Assembly: GCF_007004135.1 (NCBI RefSeq)
Contig: NZ_VJMG01000075.1
Location: 1-46,620 of the forward strand
DNA length: 46,620 nt
Source: Affinirhizobium straminoryzae
GTDB lineage: Bacteria > Pseudomonadota > Alphaproteobacteria > Rhizobiales > Rhizobiaceae
Direction of reading: 5' to 3'
Positions 22,999 through 30,668 of this stretch are shown here, piece after piece. The notes beneath the pieces were generated by a model. The model did not search any database and was not told the DNA's origin. It saw nothing but the letters and a program-made list of their open reading frames with translations. The first letter of the stretch is position 1, and every line of letters begins with the position of its first letter. A program made the translations under genes and the position numbers.

Positions 22999-23636
22999 TT
23001 GGCCGCTCCCGGCAGGGACCGTTCACCGAACCGGCCGGCCAGCGCGACGGCCCAGCAGATGACGAGATAGATCAGCGCGGCCGAGGAAAAGATCTCGATC
23101 GGCATGTAGGTGGAGGAGGCAAGGTCCTGCGCCATGCGGGTGATCTCCACGATGCCGACGACGGAGACCAGCGAGGAGGATTTCAGGATCATGATCGCCT
23201 CGTTGACCAGCGCTGGGAAGGTGAGGCGCAGCGCGATCGGCACCTTGACCCGCACGAACACCTGCCTCGGCGAAAAGCCCACCATGTCGGCGGCCTCGAT
23301 CAGGCCCTTCGGCACGCTTTCGAAACCGCCGCGCAGGTTTTCTGCCTGATAGGCCGCGGTGCAGAGCGACATGCCGATGATCGCGGCGACGATGCTCGGC
23401 ACGTTTAGGCCGATGAAGGGCAGGAGGTTGTAGATGAGCAGCAGCTGCACCAGAAGCGGCACGCCGCGAAAGAAGCTGATGAAGAATTCCGCGGGCTTGC
23501 GGTAGAGCGCCTTGCCGGACAGCAGCGCGGCAGAAAGACCGAGCGCGATCAGGAAACCGATCGCGATGGAGATGGCACTGATGCCGATCGTCCAGACAGA
23601 GGCCTGGACCAGCAGGGAAAACAGCTTGAACGACAT
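22995..23636 (-). CDS. Polar amino-acid ABC transporter permease (HisQ/GlnP type), first subunit
   Basis: 213 residues from ATG 23636; the reading extends upstream to 23807 but that part is hydrophilic, Pro/Arg-rich and lies over the intercistronic hairpin. Membrane helices begin at once (FKLFSLLVQASVWTIGISAISIAIG), followed by FFRGVPLLVQLLLIYNLLP and the EAA loop IEAADMVGFSPRQVFVRVKVPIALRL. It pairs with the overlapping downstream permease. The gap of 116 bases from the binding-protein gene is the largest in the operon and holds a strong stem-loop. Confidence 0.92.
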   Translation of the reverse strand: MSFKLFSLLVQASVWTIGISAISIAIGFLIALGLSAALLSGKALYRKPAEFFISFFRGVPLLVQLLLIYNLLPFIGLNVPSIVAAIIGMSLCTAAYQAENLRGGFESVPKGLIEAADMVGFSPRQVFVRVKVPIALRLTFPALVNEAIMILKSSSLVSVVGIVEITRMAQDLASSTYMPIEIFSSAALIYLVICWAVALAGRFGERSLPGAAK

Positions 23637-23708
23637 GGCTTGATCCGTCGCGGCGGAAGAGGGCCGGACACACAAGCCCGGCCGGGCAGGGGATGACGCC
23701 GGTACGCA

Positions 23709-23737
23709 TGCCGCCTGCCTCAATGGGACAGGCGGCA
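23709..23737 (-). terminator. Intercistronic 9-bp stem-loop after the amino-acid binding-protein gene
   Basis: TGCCGCCTG (23709-23717) pairs perfectly with CAGGCGGCA (23729-23737) across an 11-base loop. On the coding (minus) strand it follows the binding-protein stop by about 15 bases and no T-run follows. It probably protects the upstream mRNA or gives partial termination, raising binding protein over permease. Confidence 0.5.
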
Positions 23738-23752
23738 AGCGCATCGGGCGGA

Positions 23753-24580
23753 TCAGATGGCCGGATCCTTCACGGCATCCGGTGTGTCGAACTTGGTGCC
23801 GAACCACTTGTCCTGCAGCTTGCCCATGCGGCCGTCACCCTTCATCTTGATGAGGGCGGCGTCGATCGCATCCATCAGCGAGGCATAGTCGGCATCCTTG
23901 CGGCCAACGAAACCGAAATAGGTCTTCTTGCCGAAAGGCGGCAGTACCACTTCGAACATGCCGGCGCGCTGCTTGGCGACGAAGGCGATGTTCGGAAGCG
24001 AATTGGCGACAGCCACGATGCGGCCGGCTGCCATGTCGGCATAGGCGTCGTTGAAGGCCGGATATTCGCGGATGTCCACCTTGGAGGGCAACGTGGCCGA
24101 GAATTCCGTCAGCTGGGCCAGCTGTGCAGTGGCCTTGCCGACGCCGACGGCCTTGCCGGCAATGTCTTCCGGCTTGCTGATCGGAGCGCCGGCCTTCTTG
24201 AGGATGGCAACGGTCGCCTCGGCGATCGGCGCGGTGAAGCGGTAGCGCTCCATGCGGGCCTTGGTGATGGTGGCGGGGCCGGCGACGACCTCGAACTTGC
24301 CGGCCTCAAGACCCGGAAGAACGCCTTCCCACGGCAGCGTGACCCATTCGATCTTCACGCCGAGTTCCTTGCCCACTTCGTCGAACAGGTCGACGTTGAG
24401 GCCCACATGCGCACCCGCATCGATGAAATCGAAGGGGGCAAAGGCGGTTTCCGTGCCGACCTTCAGCACGCCGGCGGCCTTGACCTTGGCCAGCACGTCT
24501 TCCGCATGGGCGGCAAGCGAAGTGCCGAGCAACATGGCGGCACCGACGACCGCCTTGAGGAAAAATCTCTTCTGCATCAT
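23753..24580 (-). CDS. Polar amino-acid ABC transporter substrate-binding protein (family 3)
   Basis: 275 residues. Two adjacent ATGs (24580 and 24577) follow GGGAG; either may start. The Sec signal MQKRFFLKAVVGAAMLLGTS...AHA precedes VKAAGVLKVGTETAFAPFDFIDAGAHVGLNVDLFDEVGKELG (in the family pattern KVGT..APF.F.D), the classic opening of family 3 binding proteins, and WVTLPWEGVLPGLEAGKFEVVAGPATITKARMERY. The usual substrate-binding Arg of the lobe-1 motif is in the RMERYRFTAP segment. It is first in the operon, directly behind the promoter with the HutC-type palindrome. Substrate is unknown; an amino acid or S-conjugate is expected. Confidence 0.92.
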   Translation of the reverse strand: MMQKRFFLKAVVGAAMLLGTSLAAHAEDVLAKVKAAGVLKVGTETAFAPFDFIDAGAHVGLNVDLFDEVGKELGVKIEWVTLPWEGVLPGLEAGKFEVVAGPATITKARMERYRFTAPIAEATVAILKKAGAPISKPEDIAGKAVGVGKATAQLAQLTEFSATLPSKVDIREYPAFNDAYADMAAGRIVAVANSLPNIAFVAKQRAGMFEVVLPPFGKKTYFGFVGRKDADYASLMDAIDAALIKMKGDGRMGKLQDKWFGTKFDTPDAVKDPAI

Positions 24581-24645
24581 GATGACTCCCGTTCCAGATC
24601 CGGACTGCGTGCTGTTCCCCACAGGTCGCCGGTGTTCCGGCTTCT

Positions 24646-24659
24646 TTTGACTATACAAA
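24646..24659. promoter_or_regulatory. Candidate operator for the HutC-type regulator
   Basis: TTTGACTATACAAA (24646-24659) is an interrupted palindrome with TTTG/CAAA arms around an AT-rich TATA core, like the TTGTATATACAA-type sites of HutC-subfamily regulators. It overlaps the -10 and start region of the operon that encodes a HutC-type protein, so autorepression is the likely role. Confidence 0.5.
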
Positions 24660-24686
24660 TAGAGCCAGCCGCGAACCCGCTGTCAA
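24658..24686 (-). promoter_or_regulatory. Promoter of the amino-acid transporter / monooxygenase operon
   Basis: On the minus strand TTGACA (24681-24686) is followed after exactly 17 bases by TCTATT (24658-24663), a perfect -35 and a four-of-six -10. It lies about 80 bases before the binding-protein start and abuts the palindromic operator candidate. Confidence 0.65.
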
Positions 24687-24833
24687 TCGGGTTGTTCAAT
24701 TTTTTTGCATGCATAATTTGTCAGCAATTGCGGCGTGTGGGAACTTTGCGCTCCGCGGGTTTGCAAATGCCATCCGGGACGTCTATTCCAGTGCGCGTAT
24801 CTCCAGTTTAAGCCACCTCTCCGGACCTTCGCC

Positions 24834-26615
24834 ATGCCCCAGATCCTTCGGCGCTTTGCCGCCTACTATCGCCCGCATACGCGCCTGTTCCTGCTGGATT
24901 TCTGCTGTGCGGTGGCTTCCGGCCTGCTGGAGCTTGCCTTCCCGCTGGCGGTGACTCTGTTCATCGACCGCCTGCTGCCGACGGGACAGTTCGGCATGAT
25001 CGCGCTCGCGGCCGTCGGCCTTCTCCTGATCTATCTTGTGAATGCCGGCCTGCAGGTGATCGTTACCTACTGGGGCCACATGCTCGGCATCAACATCGAG
25101 ACGGAGATGCGGCGCAAGGCCTTCGACCATCTGCAGACGCTCTCCTTCGGCTACTTCGACAACCAGCGCACGGGCAAGCTGGTGGCGCGGCTGACGAAGG
25201 ATCTGGAAGAGATCGGCGAGGTGGCGCATCACGGCCCGGAAGATCTGTTCATCGCGGTGATGACGCTGATCGGCGCCTTCTGCATCATGCTGTGGGTGCA
25301 CATGCCGCTTGCGCTGATGGCGGCGATCATCGTGCCGCTGACGGCCTTCCTCACCACCCATTACGGGCAGAAGATGACGGAGACCTGGCAGGCGCTCTAT
25401 GGTCGCGTCGCCGACTTCAACACGCGCATCGAGGCCAATGTCGGCGGCATCCGCGTGGTGCAGGCATTCGCCAACGAGGAGCATGAGCGCCGCCTGTTTG
25501 CCCGCGACAACAGCCAGTACCGCACGACGAAGCTTCAGGCCTATCGCTACATGGCCGCCTCCATGTCGCTGACCTATCTCTCCATGCGCTTCGTGCAGGT
25601 CATCATCATGCTGGCAGGCGCCTGGTTCGTCACCCAGGGTTCGCTGAGCGCCGGCGGCTTCGTCGGCTTCCTGCTGCTGGTCAACGTCTTCCTGCGGCCG
25701 ATCGAGAAGATCAATTCGGTGATCGAGACCTATCCGAAAGGCATTGCCGGCTTCCAGCGCTACCTCAACTTCCTCGACCAGCAGCCCGACATCGTCGACC
25801 GGCCGACGGCCCGCCCCATCGGCCGGCTGGACGGCGACATCCTCTACCGTCAGGTGGGCTTCCGCTACGGCTCCGGCCGCTCCGTGCTGGACGGACTGAA
25901 CCTCACGATCCGCGCCGGCGAGATGGCCGCCTTCGTCGGCCCCTCCGGTGCGGGCAAGACCACGCTCTGCTCGCTTTTGCCGCGCTTTTACGACGTCACC
26001 GCCGGCGCGATCTCGATCGGCGGCGTCGATATCCGGGACATGACGCTCAAATCGCTGCGCGGCAACATCGGCATCGTGCAGCAGGACGTGTTCCTGTTTG
26101 CCGGCTCAATCCGCGAAAACATCGCCTATGGGCGTCTGGATGCGACCGAAGCCGAGATCCGCGAGGCAGCAAGACGGGCCCGTCTGGAAGAGGTCATCGA
26201 CGCCATGCCGCAGGGGCTGGATACGGTGATCGGCGAGCGCGGCGTCAAACTGTCAGGCGGACAGAAGCAACGCCTGGCGATTGCCCGAATCTTCCTGAAG
26301 AACCCGCCGATCCTCATTCTCGACGAGGCGACCTCGGCGCTGGACACCGAGACCGAACGTGCGATCCAGGCTTCGCTCGCCGAACTGTCGGTCGGGCGCA
26401 CCACGCTGGTCATCGCCCATCGGCTGGCCACGATCACCCGTGCCGACCGCATTTTCGTCGTCGATCGGGGCCGAATCGTCGAGGAAGGCAGCCATGCGGC
26501 ACTGATTACCCGCGAGGGCGGCCTCTACCGCAGGCTGCACCAGGTGCAGGTGGAGGGTATGGCGAGTCTGCTGGAGGGAACGGCGGCGGTACCGGCAAGT
26601 CAGGAAACCGCCTGA
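24834..26615 (+). CDS. ABC exporter half-transporter with fused permease and ATPase (MsbA/multidrug type)
   Basis: 593 residues from ATG 24834; the reading continues upstream to 24735 but that part is not exporter-like. Residues about 15-300 hold six membrane helices of a type IV exporter, with the FDHLQTLSFGYFDNQRTGKLVARLTKD coupling region. The nucleotide-binding domain is fully canonical: Walker A GPSGAGKTT (about 368-376), Q-loop GIVQQDVFLFAGSIRENIAYG, signature LSGGQKQR (about 472), Walker B ILILDEATSALD (about 493) and H-loop IAHR (about 526). It can work as a homodimer; lipid, glycan or drug are possible substrates. The next gene encodes a degenerate homologue, so heterodimer formation is also possible. 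No clear ribosome-binding site. Confidence 0.92.
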   Translation: MPQILRRFAAYYRPHTRLFLLDFCCAVASGLLELAFPLAVTLFIDRLLPTGQFGMIALAAVGLLLIYLVNAGLQVIVTYWGHMLGINIETEMRRKAFDHLQTLSFGYFDNQRTGKLVARLTKDLEEIGEVAHHGPEDLFIAVMTLIGAFCIMLWVHMPLALMAAIIVPLTAFLTTHYGQKMTETWQALYGRVADFNTRIEANVGGIRVVQAFANEEHERRLFARDNSQYRTTKLQAYRYMAASMSLTYLSMRFVQVIIMLAGAWFVTQGSLSAGGFVGFLLLVNVFLRPIEKINSVIETYPKGIAGFQRYLNFLDQQPDIVDRPTARPIGRLDGDILYRQVGFRYGSGRSVLDGLNLTIRAGEMAAFVGPSGAGKTTLCSLLPRFYDVTAGAISIGGVDIRDMTLKSLRGNIGIVQQDVFLFAGSIRENIAYGRLDATEAEIREAARRARLEEVIDAMPQGLDTVIGERGVKLSGGQKQRLAIARIFLKNPPILILDEATSALDTETERAIQASLAELSVGRTTLVIAHRLATITRADRIFVVDRGRIVEEGSHAALITREGGLYRRLHQVQVEGMASLLEGTAAVPASQETA

Positions 26616-26761
26616 CGCCGTCTCCCGGTGCGCTCTGGCATTTCCATCGGCCAATGCCTCCGTCTTGCCGCAATGCGACCCGAATTTGTTGGTTTGACGT
26701 GGCGCTTCCGCCGCAGGGTCAAGCTTTTGGCAAGAATGTCGCGCCAAGATCGGCACCGGAT

Positions 26762-26792
26762 TTGCGAAGCCCCGTGGTCGGCAATATATAAT
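26762..26792 (+). promoter_or_regulatory. Possible promoter of the degenerate ABC gene
   Basis: A perfect TATAAT lies at 26787-26792, with TTGCGA (26762-26767) 19 bases upstream. The spacer is two bases longer than ideal. It stands in the 238-base gap 60 bases ahead of the gene and would let it be expressed apart from the upstream exporter. Nothing else is evident in this gap. Confidence 0.5.
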
Positions 26793-26853
26793 GATCCCCT
26801 CAAGATCCGCATGACTGGCCGGCCATGCGCGGAATGCCGAAGACAAGCACCGG

Positions 26854-29574
26854 ATGGAAAAGAACCTACTACGCTATATCTGGCGGCATACGCGCACGCA
26901 GCAGATCTGGATTCTGGCCATCGTGCTGTTGTCCATGGTCCCCTATTTCGCGGCCTTTGACCTGCCCAAGCAGATCATCAACGGCCCGATCCAGGGGCAG
27001 GGCTTCGAATCACCGGATGCACGTGCGCCCTTCATGGCCTTCGATTTCACCATTCCGCTGACGGGGTGGGATCTGTCCTTCGATGGATTCGCGCTGGATC
27101 GCATGTCGATGCTGATGGGGCTGAGCGCGGTCTTCCTGCTGCTCGTCATCGTCAACGGACTCTTCAAGTTCTACATCAATACCTACAAAGGCCGGCTTGG
27201 CGAGCGCCTGCTGCGGCGCATACGCTACGAACTGGTCGATCGGGTGCTGCGCTTTCCGCCGAGCACCATGAAGCAGGTCAACGGTGCGGAAATCTCCACC
27301 ATGGTGAAGGACGAGGTGGAGCCGTTCGGCGGTTTCACCGGCGATGCCTTCGTGCAGCCGGCGCTGCTGGGAGGACAGGCTTCCGCCGCGCTGTTCTTCA
27401 TCTTCCTGCAGAATGTCTGGCTCGGCATGATCGCCGCCGTGATGGTGGCGATCCAGGTCGGCATCATTCCGAAGATGCGTCGCCGCCTGATCGATCTCGG
27501 CCGCCAGCGGCAGATCACCGCGCGCCATCTGGCCGGCAAGGTCGGCGAAATCGTCGAGGGCATCGATACGATCCATGCCTATGACACCACCAATTTCGAG
27601 CGGGCCGACATTGCCCACCGGCTCGGGCAGATCTACCGCATTCGCTTCGAGCTCTACCAGTGGAAGTTCATCGTCAAGTTCTTCAACAACTTCCTCTCGC
27701 AGCTCACCCCCTTCCTGTTCTATTCGATCGGCGGCTATTTCGCGCTGCGAGGCAGCCTCGACGTCGGCCAGCTGGTTGCCGTCATCAACGCCTACAAGGA
27801 TCTGCCCGGCCCGCTGAAGGAGCTGATCGACTGGGATCAGGCGCGCCAGGACGTGCAGGTGAAATACGAACAGGTGCTGGAACAGTTCGAGCTGCCGCAT
27901 CTGATCGAGGCGGACCGGCACGGGCTGTCGGCCGCCACGCCCACCTTCGGCCTCGGCCCGCTTGCCGCCACCAATATCACGGTGGCGGATGGCGCTGGCG
28001 CCAAGGTGATCGAAGGTGTCTCGGTCAAGATCGAGCGCGGCGAGACGGTTGCGGTGATCGACAACATGGGCAGCGGCGGCGAGGCGCTGGCGGAAGCCTT
28101 CGGCCGTCTCGTCTGGCCGCTCTCCGGCAAGGTGACGCTGGGCGAGAACGACCTCCTCGAACTACCGGAATCCGTTACCGGCCGCGCGATTACCTATGTC
28201 TCTGCCAGCAGCTATTTTTTCCACGGAAGCCTGAAGGACAACCTGCTCTACGGCCTCAAGCACGCGCCGACCAGCACGGTCAGCTACAGCGGCCGCGATG
28301 CCGCCAACCGCCGCTGGGAAATCCAGGAGGCGCAGCTCGCCGGCAATGCCACCTTCGACCTCAATGCCGACTGGATCGACCGGCGATCCACCTCGATCAT
28401 GCGCGGCTTCAGCGACGACCTGAAGCAATCGGTGCTGCGTGCACTCGATGCCGTTCAGCTGACCTCCGACGTCATGGAACTTGCGCTGCATTCGCATGTG
28501 GACCCGGAGGACAATCCGGTCATCACGGAGCGCATCGTCAAGATGCGCCATGCGCTGCGCGAGGAGCTGCAGCGTGAAGGGCTTGGTCACATCGTCGCGC
28601 ATTTCGATCCGACGGCCTACAACCCGGAAGCGACGGTGGCCGAAAACCTGCTGTTTGCCGCGACCAAGCGCAGCACACCGCACGAAATCGAAGTCGCCGA
28701 GACGCCATACGTGCATGAGGTGCTGCGCCGCGCGGGGCTTTCCGCGCTTCTGTTCGACATGGGCCTGACGATCGCGGAAAACCTGGTGGAAATTTTCGCA
28801 GACCTGCCGCCGGAACATCCCTTCTTCCAGCAGCTCGACCGGCTGAGCGCGGAAGACATCCTCATCTACCAGCAGCTGCTTCAGAAACGAAAGACGCGCG
28901 CCGGCCAGACCCTCACCGAAGACGAGCGCCGCAGCATCGTGCGGCTCAGCCTGCACTATATCGAGCCGCGCTACCGCTTCGGCGTGCTGACGCCGCAGAT
29001 CATGGATCAGGTGGTGGCGGCCCGCGACCTCTTCTATGAAAATCTGCCGGCAGACCTTCGAGACCGCGTCGAGCGCTACGACCCGCACCGCTACATGGCG
29101 GCCGCGACGCTGCGGGAAAACGTGCTGTTCGGCAAACCGTCGCACCGTGTGCCGGATGCCGTTGCCAATATCCGCCGCATCGCCGCCCGCATCATGGACG
29201 AGATGGGGATGCGCGACAGCCTGATGGGGCTTGGCCTGGAATTCGACGTCGGCAGCGGCGGACGCCGGCTGACGGTCACGCAGCGGCACAAGCTGAGCCT
29301 CGCCCGCGCACTCGTGCGCCGCTCGGATTATTACATCTTCAACCGGGCCCTGCCGGGACTCGACCGCCGCGTACAGGAGGAGATCGTGCGCGACGTCATC
29401 GACTTCCTGCGCGAGCAGGACAACAATCCGTCCGTCATCTGGGTGCTTTCCAACACCTCGCTGTCACGCCTGTTTCACAGAGTCATCGTATTCGACCGCG
29501 GCGTGGTGGTCGAGGACGGTACGTTCGAGGCCCTTGACAAGGAAAGTGGCATTTTCAAATCGCTGGTGGCGTAA
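26854..29574 (+). CDS. ABC-exporter-like protein with degenerate, expanded nucleotide-binding domain (pseudo-ATPase)
   Basis: 906 residues. Residues 1 to about 330 are a six-helix exporter domain with conserved coupling helices (LGERLLRRIRYELVDRVLRFP; GKVGEIVEGIDTIHAYDTTNFERA). The nucleotide-binding domain that follows has lost every key residue: Walker A is DNMGSGGE at 403-410 (Lys and Ser/Thr gone), signature is LTVTQ at 806-810, Walker B is IFNRALPGLD with N830 and R831 in place of Asp-Glu, and the H-loop His is N867. Between the Q-loop-like segment (about 450-465) and the signature lies an insertion of about 270 residues with an internal repeat. The frame is open and codon use normal, so this is a maintained protein, not a pseudogene. 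It likely transports or scaffolds without hydrolysing ATP; partners are probably the flanking genes. Confidence 0.85.
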   Translation: MEKNLLRYIWRHTRTQQIWILAIVLLSMVPYFAAFDLPKQIINGPIQGQGFESPDARAPFMAFDFTIPLTGWDLSFDGFALDRMSMLMGLSAVFLLLVIVNGLFKFYINTYKGRLGERLLRRIRYELVDRVLRFPPSTMKQVNGAEISTMVKDEVEPFGGFTGDAFVQPALLGGQASAALFFIFLQNVWLGMIAAVMVAIQVGIIPKMRRRLIDLGRQRQITARHLAGKVGEIVEGIDTIHAYDTTNFERADIAHRLGQIYRIRFELYQWKFIVKFFNNFLSQLTPFLFYSIGGYFALRGSLDVGQLVAVINAYKDLPGPLKELIDWDQARQDVQVKYEQVLEQFELPHLIEADRHGLSAATPTFGLGPLAATNITVADGAGAKVIEGVSVKIERGETVAVIDNMGSGGEALAEAFGRLVWPLSGKVTLGENDLLELPESVTGRAITYVSASSYFFHGSLKDNLLYGLKHAPTSTVSYSGRDAANRRWEIQEAQLAGNATFDLNADWIDRRSTSIMRGFSDDLKQSVLRALDAVQLTSDVMELALHSHVDPEDNPVITERIVKMRHALREELQREGLGHIVAHFDPTAYNPEATVAENLLFAATKRSTPHEIEVAETPYVHEVLRRAGLSALLFDMGLTIAENLVEIFADLPPEHPFFQQLDRLSAEDILIYQQLLQKRKTRAGQTLTEDERRSIVRLSLHYIEPRYRFGVLTPQIMDQVVAARDLFYENLPADLRDRVERYDPHRYMAAATLRENVLFGKPSHRVPDAVANIRRIAARIMDEMGMRDSLMGLGLEFDVGSGGRRLTVTQRHKLSLARALVRRSDYYIFNRALPGLDRRVQEEIVRDVIDFLREQDNNPSVIWVLSNTSLSRLFHRVIVFDRGVVVEDGTFEALDKESGIFKSLVA

Positions 29575-29607
29575 CCTGGCGTGCCTTGCCACGACAGGGT
29601 GAATGAG

Positions 29608-30075
29608 ATGATCTCGCTGAACGACGAAGTGATGCTCCTGCGGCAGGTTCCGTATTTCGGAAGGATAGACGCCTGCAAGCTGAAGCTTCTGGCCTTCACC
29701 TCGAGCCGGGTCTGCTACGAACCGGGCCAGACGATCTTTCACCAAGGCGATGCCAGCGAGGCGGCCTATGTGGTTCTGCGCGGAACCGCCGATATCGTGG
29801 CAACCGCGCCGGGCGGCGAGATGATCATCGGCGAAGCCTCCGCCGGAACGATGATCGGCGAGATGTGCCTTGTCAGCGATGCACCGCGCGTGTCGACGGT
29901 ACGCGCGACCAGCGTGCTCGAACTCCTGCGCATCCCCCGTGACAGCTTCCTGCGCCTCATCGCCGACAATCCGCGCATGAGCTTCGAATTCAGCCGGGCT
30001 CTGGCCGAAACCATCCGCGACAAGGCGGCTGGCCTGGCCCGCCAGCTGGCAAGGCGCCCGGAACGGATTGTCTGA
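29608..30075 (+). CDS. Stand-alone cyclic-nucleotide-binding (CAP-like) domain protein
   Basis: 155 residues from ATG 29608 (AGGG ten bases upstream); a GTG at 29581 is possible. Nearly the whole protein is one cNMP-binding beta-roll: LLRQVPYFGRIDACKLKLLAFTSSR, then YEPGQTIFHQGDASEAAYVVLRGTADI, then the phosphate-binding cassette IGEMCLVSDAPRVSTVRAT with the conserved Glu and Arg that hold the cyclic phosphate. There is no DNA-binding helix-turn-helix after it, only a short helical tail, so it is not a Crp-type regulator. It begins 33 bases after the degenerate ABC gene and is probably co-transcribed. A regulatory subunit for that protein is the natural inference. Confidence 0.88.
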   Translation: MISLNDEVMLLRQVPYFGRIDACKLKLLAFTSSRVCYEPGQTIFHQGDASEAAYVVLRGTADIVATAPGGEMIIGEASAGTMIGEMCLVSDAPRVSTVRATSVLELLRIPRDSFLRLIADNPRMSFEFSRALAETIRDKAAGLARQLARRPERIV

Positions 30076-30097
30076 GACAACGGTCGCAGAGGTTGTC
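30076..30097. terminator. Stem-loop between convergent genes
   Basis: GACAAC (30076-30081) pairs with GTTGTC (30092-30097) across ten bases. It fills the 20-base gap between the cNMP-binding gene and the convergent methyltransferase gene and reads the same from both sides. No T-run, so only a weak bidirectional terminator candidate. Confidence 0.35.
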
Positions 30098-30578
30098 AGC
30101 GCCGCCGATAGTGAAAATAGCGGCCTTCCCGGATCGTTTCCACGCGCGGCAGAGGTTCCAGACCGGCATGGTCGAGCGGCAGACCGCTGACCGCAATGCC
30201 CCCCGTCGCCAGCATGCCGGCCACCATGTCCGGCAGCCAGGTCAGCGTGACCGCATCCTTGTCGTCATAGCCGGTGCCGATATCGGCATGCACCAGCGCT
30301 GCGGTCCCCTTGACAAAGGACTGACCCGTCTCGCGGATCTCGCCCTCGACGAAATCCTGCGGCGCCGGCGCCGACGAGGCATGGGCGGCGAGCTTGCGGT
30401 CGAAGGCCACGATGCGCCTGTCGGGAAAGCATTCCCGCAAATGGCTGTAGGTGCGCCCGTTGCCGAGCCCGATCTCGAAGATCGGCCCTTCGGGCGGCAG
30501 CGGATAGTGGTCGCGCACATGGTTCAGAATGTCGCGCTGCGCGCTCATGCGGTTGATGAAGCTGTCGAGCCTGCTCAT
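30096..30578 (-). CDS. Small class I SAM-dependent methyltransferase
   Basis: 160 residues from ATG 30578, with GGAAAG four bases upstream; the longer reading to 30662 adds a low-complexity tail. Motif I is clear: IFEIGLGNGRTYSHLRECFP with the E-x-G-x-G-x-G loop, followed by IVAFDRKLAAH (acidic ribose-binding residue). LVHADIGTGYDDKDA takes the place of the catalytic-side motif. It is short for the fold and has no substrate domain, so the target is unknown. It lies 90 bases downstream of the nucleotide-sugar dehydrogenase on the same strand and convergent to the cNMP-binding gene, so it could belong to either cluster. Confidence 0.82.
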   Translation of the reverse strand: MSRLDSFINRMSAQRDILNHVRDHYPLPPEGPIFEIGLGNGRTYSHLRECFPDRRIVAFDRKLAAHASSAPAPQDFVEGEIRETGQSFVKGTAALVHADIGTGYDDKDAVTLTWLPDMVAGMLATGGIAVSGLPLDHAGLEPLPRVETIREGRYFHYRRR

Positions 30579-30668
30579 GGTCTTTCCGGTCTTGGTCTTT
30601 CCGGTTTCGGCACCCGCGGAGGATGCCCTCGGCATGGAGATGAAGGGCGGGTGTCCTGACACTCTCGG

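Noticed and set aside
24692..24717. Promoter for the ABC exporter (TTGTTC ... CATAAT)
   Set aside because: The spacer is only 14 bases and no better pair was found in the gap.
26854..29574. Degenerate ABC gene as a decaying pseudogene
   Set aside because: The frame is uninterrupted over 906 codons, codon use is normal and the transmembrane domain is well preserved, so loss of catalytic motifs looks selected.
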